From Forficula auricularia (taxonomy: Eukaryota; Arthropoda; Insecta; Dermaptera; Forficulidae): a DNA stretch of 64,000 bases. Both the position numbers and the translations under genes were made by a program. The notes under the pieces are model-generated. The model did not search any database and was not told where the DNA came from. It saw only the letters and a list, made by a program, of their open reading frames with translations. Location of the stretch: contig JALMQS010000916.1 of NCBI GenBank assembly GCA_024734495.1, forward strand, positions 620,001 to 684,000, given 5' to 3'. Below are positions 60,901-64,000 of this stretch, in pieces. Position 1 is the stretch's first letter; every line of letters begins with the position of its first letter.

Positions 60901-60905
60901 ATAAA
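60900..60905 (+). terminator. Polyadenylation signal of the unknown conserved gene
   Basis: AATAAA overlapping the last base of the TAA stop, in an A-rich context. It implies an extremely short 3' UTR. Another AATAAA lies further on (61102). Confidence 0.45.
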
Positions 60906-61382
60906 GATTTCGAATTATAGACTGACTATTTTACTTTTAAAAGTTAAAACTATTTACAATAAAATTAATTATTTTATTTATTTTTTTATCTATAAAGAAA
61001 TAAGTATTTATTTATATATTATATGTATATATTTTGATACCAAAATACTAAATCTTGATTTTTCTGTTTATGAATTAATATTTGAATTGTGCTTGAAAGG
61101 AAATAAAGAAAAAATGTATTCAAAATTTAAAACCGATTGTGCTTTTTAAAAGAAGGCATTAATTAATGACCAAAAAATAATAAATATTAAGCAACATTAT
61201 TTTATTTTTTTAAGCCCACATTTTACCTCTTTACAGAACTATAATATTCTTAGGATAACCAGGGAATAAGAAGAAATACGATGTGAGTTCTCGATAAAAT
61301 ATTATAATTGAAGGAATAAGGGAGATCTACAATATGTACAAGAGAAGGCCATAAATGCCGAGAGTAGTTAAATTTAGTTCTG
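60906..61382. other. No gene recognised
   Basis: AT-rich DNA downstream of the unknown gene with several AATAAA motifs. Confidence 0.5.
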
Positions 61383-61470
61383 TAGAAAATTAAGAGAGAT
61401 GGTCAACTACAAAACCCGAGGTTTATGGATTCCGGGTTCAATTCCTGAAGGGCTGAAACAACTCATCTGT
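61383..61470 (+). repeat. tRNA-derived SINE fragment
   Basis: TTAAGAGAGATGGTCAACTAC, then B-box-like GGTTCAATTCC at about 61435. Matches 45846-45920. Confidence 0.5.
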
Positions 61471-61759
61471 CAATCAAAATAATCTATAGCACCACATATC
61501 TAGACACACGGCAATGTGTCAGCCAAGTTCGGAAAAACGGGCGACGCACCGGCGATGTCTATATTTACACGAACTTTCGACCCCCCCCCCTATCCCATAA
61601 TTCAAAAACTATTAGACCTACATACTTGAATTTTGCATGTCTAATAAGGCCCACTGGAACACCTAGAATCCAAAATTTCATGAATAAACCTATTATAGTT
61701 CTTGAGTTATTAAGGTCTGAAAAGTGCCATTTTTAACGCTGACTGACATGTCAAAAACC

Positions 61760-62010
61760 TAGAGTACTTCCGCTGATCCTAAAATTCTGAAATTTGGCTT
61801 GCTGTTAGAGTTTGGGATACAATTAAAGGAAAAAAATCGAAATAGTGAAACTTTCCCTTTTTCAGGACCTAAAATGAAGGGGTGAAAATACAATCAAACT
61901 AAGATGCTGAAATTTGGCATACTGGTGAAGCTTGACACATTTATAAAGGAAGAAATTGATAAACCGAAACTTTCCCTTCTTCGGGGCCCAAAATGAAGGG
62001 ATGAAATTTA
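61760..62010 (+). repeat. Two-unit degenerate tandem repeat
   Basis: Units of about 120 bp share CTGAAATTTGGC, GAAACTTTCCCTT and AAAATGAAGGG. No reading frame. Confidence 0.6.
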
Positions 62011-62264
62011 TGAAAAACCGACCGGGAGTTCTTAACAAATATTTTATGAGAAATATTTAATAATTATTAATATAAATGTTTAAATCTAATTATTTAGATA
62101 AATTAAAGGATAAAACTTTTCAAAAATTAATGATATCTGACCAAAAACATAAATGTGAAAAAGGGGCCAAGTTCGGTAACTAAATTGTTTGTAGTATAAA
62201 ATAGAACAACTAGCTAAGCTTGTATTAAATATCATGTTAAACGTAAGTAATTGACTATTATAAT

Positions 62265-62400
62265 ATTTTTTTTTTTTAATGATATTGATGTGAGAAGGAG
62301 ATACACCAGAAGGTGCATCCCCTAAAGGCCTGTATGGGATGGCCCCTCCATCGTGAAAAGAACAGAGTAGAAGGAAAGAAGACGGGATCACGAGCCAAAT
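62265..62400 (-). repeat. LINE 3' tail
   Basis: Reverse complement has GGGGATGCACCTTCTGGTGT, then CACATCAATATCATT and an A-run, the L-type 3' UTR architecture. Confidence 0.5.
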
Positions 62401-62547
62401 CTCAGAAAGTTAGATACACTCCAATTTACTAAGTTTTTTATGGGCTTCGAGCAAGTGATAAATTCTCCGCGCGATAAATTAGGTTAAATTTATCTCCACT
62501 TAATTTTTATTATCAGACCCTATACTTACAGAAAAAATGTCTGGGTA

Positions 62548-62618
62548 TAGCAGGGAATCGAACCCGAGACCTCCGGGTTGCCAGCCAGACATGGTGACCA
62601 TTACACCAGGGAGGCGGA
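62548..62618 (-). repeat. tRNA-derived SINE head
   Basis: Reverse complement has TGGTGTAATGGTCACC (A box) and GGTTCGATTCC (B box, 62554-62564), but no matching acceptor stem. Confidence 0.6.
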
Positions 62619-62945
62619 CGAATTTGCCAAGTTATAAATTTAATATCAAAGAACGTAACAAATTTTATTTTAAATTAATTGAAAAACTTTGTACATTCCT
62701 ATAGATATGATTTAAGCAAGTGCTATGGAACTTAGTTTCCCGTTTAGATCTCATCTCTTGTCGGCGAAGCCGTTTGTACCGAACTTGGCCCTTTTTTCAC
62801 ATTTATGTTTTTGGACTGATATCATATTTAGTAGTGTTGACCATCTTTATTGATTTGCTATAAGAGGCAGTGATGTAGCTACCGTGTAGCATTTGCTTCA
62901 GGCGCACAAATTTAGAAAGGGCTTGAGAGAGTTCAGCATTAGGCG

Positions 62946-63510
62946 TTGAGGGATCTTGGGTATCTATCTGGCAACCCTATGTCTAGATTCGACCACGATT
63001 ATATAGCAATTAGTGAAACCTTTAGTCTACCAACAATTCTATCATCCATGGTTGCTTCTGACAATGTATTAACTTACAAAATCATATCGAACAGAATTCA
63101 TTGTCCAGAACTACTAAAGTCTCTTTTTCCTTTAAATAATCCTACATATGTACTTGGACACAACCAGCCTTTCTACACTAAAGTACCAATAACGCGTCAC
63201 GCTGAGAACAAACTATAGATTCTGTGTTCGCTGTAACGCTCTTTCCTTAAGAATTAGTGTAATCTATTAGTGGCTTCTCATCCTAATAGAGGGACTAAAG
63301 CAAGAAAATACGCTATCTTATGATTAAGCTTTAAAAGTTCAAAGTTCATTTCTTTGTTATTTACAGAATTTATCTTCACTTAACATATTACCTATTGTAT
63401 TTCTCTGTCTTTTTACATTATGTGTATAATATTATGTTTAAATGTAACCAATTTGTTAAGGGCTTTTGCCGTCGAAAATAAAATAAAATAAAAAAAATAA
63501 AAAAAATATG
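62946..63510 (+). pseudogene. LINE reverse-transcriptase C-terminus with 3' tail
   Basis: Open 62946-63218: IHCPELLKSLFPLNNPTY and RHAENKL resemble the C-terminal IPxxxxR-type end of insect LINEs. A UTR ends GGGCTTTTGCCGTCGAAAAT, then AAAATAAAATA repeats (63477-63508), a typical tail. 5'-truncated. Confidence 0.75.
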
Positions 63511-64000
63511 CGATTTCATTGTACAAACCAGGAGTTTGAAAAAATCAAATTTTAGATAGAGTGTTCTAATTAATATTAATTTTTTATGTTTGGTCCTTTT
63601 TGTCGTGTTTTAGAACATTAAAAAACATTGTTGAACTTGTAGAAATTGAGTAAAACCCCTAGGATTAGAGAAATATGCATCAAGCACACAGTCTGTCCAA
63701 TTTGGTTGCATAAATTTCAGAGGCTCCTATAGAATTCTTTATGAAAACAGAGCTGCCTAATTTGTTCTTACTGGCTGTTTAGTAGCGTATGTAACCATAT
63801 TTTTTAGCCATCATAAATATTTATATATCAAAATGACACATCAAATTTAGTAAATTAAATAAAAATAACGAAATCAGATCGTATTTTTTATTGATTCTTT
63901 ACCATCAGAGCTCTTGAGAGAGTGGGATTAAATACAGTTAATGTTTGGGTCCAAAACATAAACCGATTTAACGACATAAGCAATAGAAAAAGAAAACCGA
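63511..64000. other. No gene recognised
   Basis: AT-rich, non-repetitive as far as this window shows. Confidence 0.5.

Larger units (their letters stand above)
62128..62828. mobile_element. Inverted-repeat-bounded element with SINE and LINE tail
   Basis: ATGATATCTGACCAAAAACA...GGCCAAGTTCGGTA (62128-62180) is inverted at 62775-62828. Inside are a LINE 3' tail (-) and a tRNA-like SINE head (-). No transposase. Confidence 0.6.

Overview
The window is AT-rich nuclear DNA from a metazoan. Long repeat-filled introns, GT-AG splicing and arthropod-style transposons (mariner, hAT, Helitron, Penelope-like, Jockey/CR1-like LINEs, tRNA-headed SINEs) point to an insect or other arthropod. I cannot name the species from sequence alone.

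Two protein-coding genes can be assembled, both on the + strand. The first, 28639-49059, is a complete ten-exon arylsulfatase B-type sulfatase: 537 residues, a signal peptide and all recognisable catalytic residues. Its first intron is 9.4 kb. The second, 55059-60900, is a four-exon gene for a 241-residue protein with a very conserved-looking core. I cannot give it a secure function. All splice phases agree in both genes.

Everything else is dominated by mobile DNA, much of it nested and datable by target-site duplications (TSDs). Region 1-28.6 kb holds LINE tails, fold-back elements, a Harbinger-type MITE carrying a LINE tail (3509-4073), a tandem array split by a hAT element (17120-20297) and a Helitron (20315-21222), and a LINE relic split by two hAT elements, one inside the other (22914-23845, 23229-23782). 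Intron 1 of the sulfatase holds a hAT MITE with a perfect 8-bp TSD (28893-30262) that itself contains a TA-flanked fold-back element. It also holds a second Helitron (31258-31612) and a LINE (33432-33955). The intergenic region 49.1-55 kb holds a three-layer nest (49185-49947), a Penelope-like element with a GIY-YIG endonuclease domain between inverted arms (49955-51275), a hAT element with a perfect TSD (51354-52509), and a mariner relic. Introns of the second gene hold a hAT fragment, a tRNA-headed fold-back and an internally deleted mariner.

The most interesting theme is a dispersed family of fold-back elements with a common terminal module and hammerhead-ribozyme-like cores (CTGANGA, stem, GAAA) in their arms. 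Related cores occur at 8308-8334, 9395-9423, 39505-39533, 50170-50193, 51133-51156 and 57294-57318. Only the 50-51 kb copy keeps a protein domain, GIY-YIG, which ties the family to Penelope-like retroelements.
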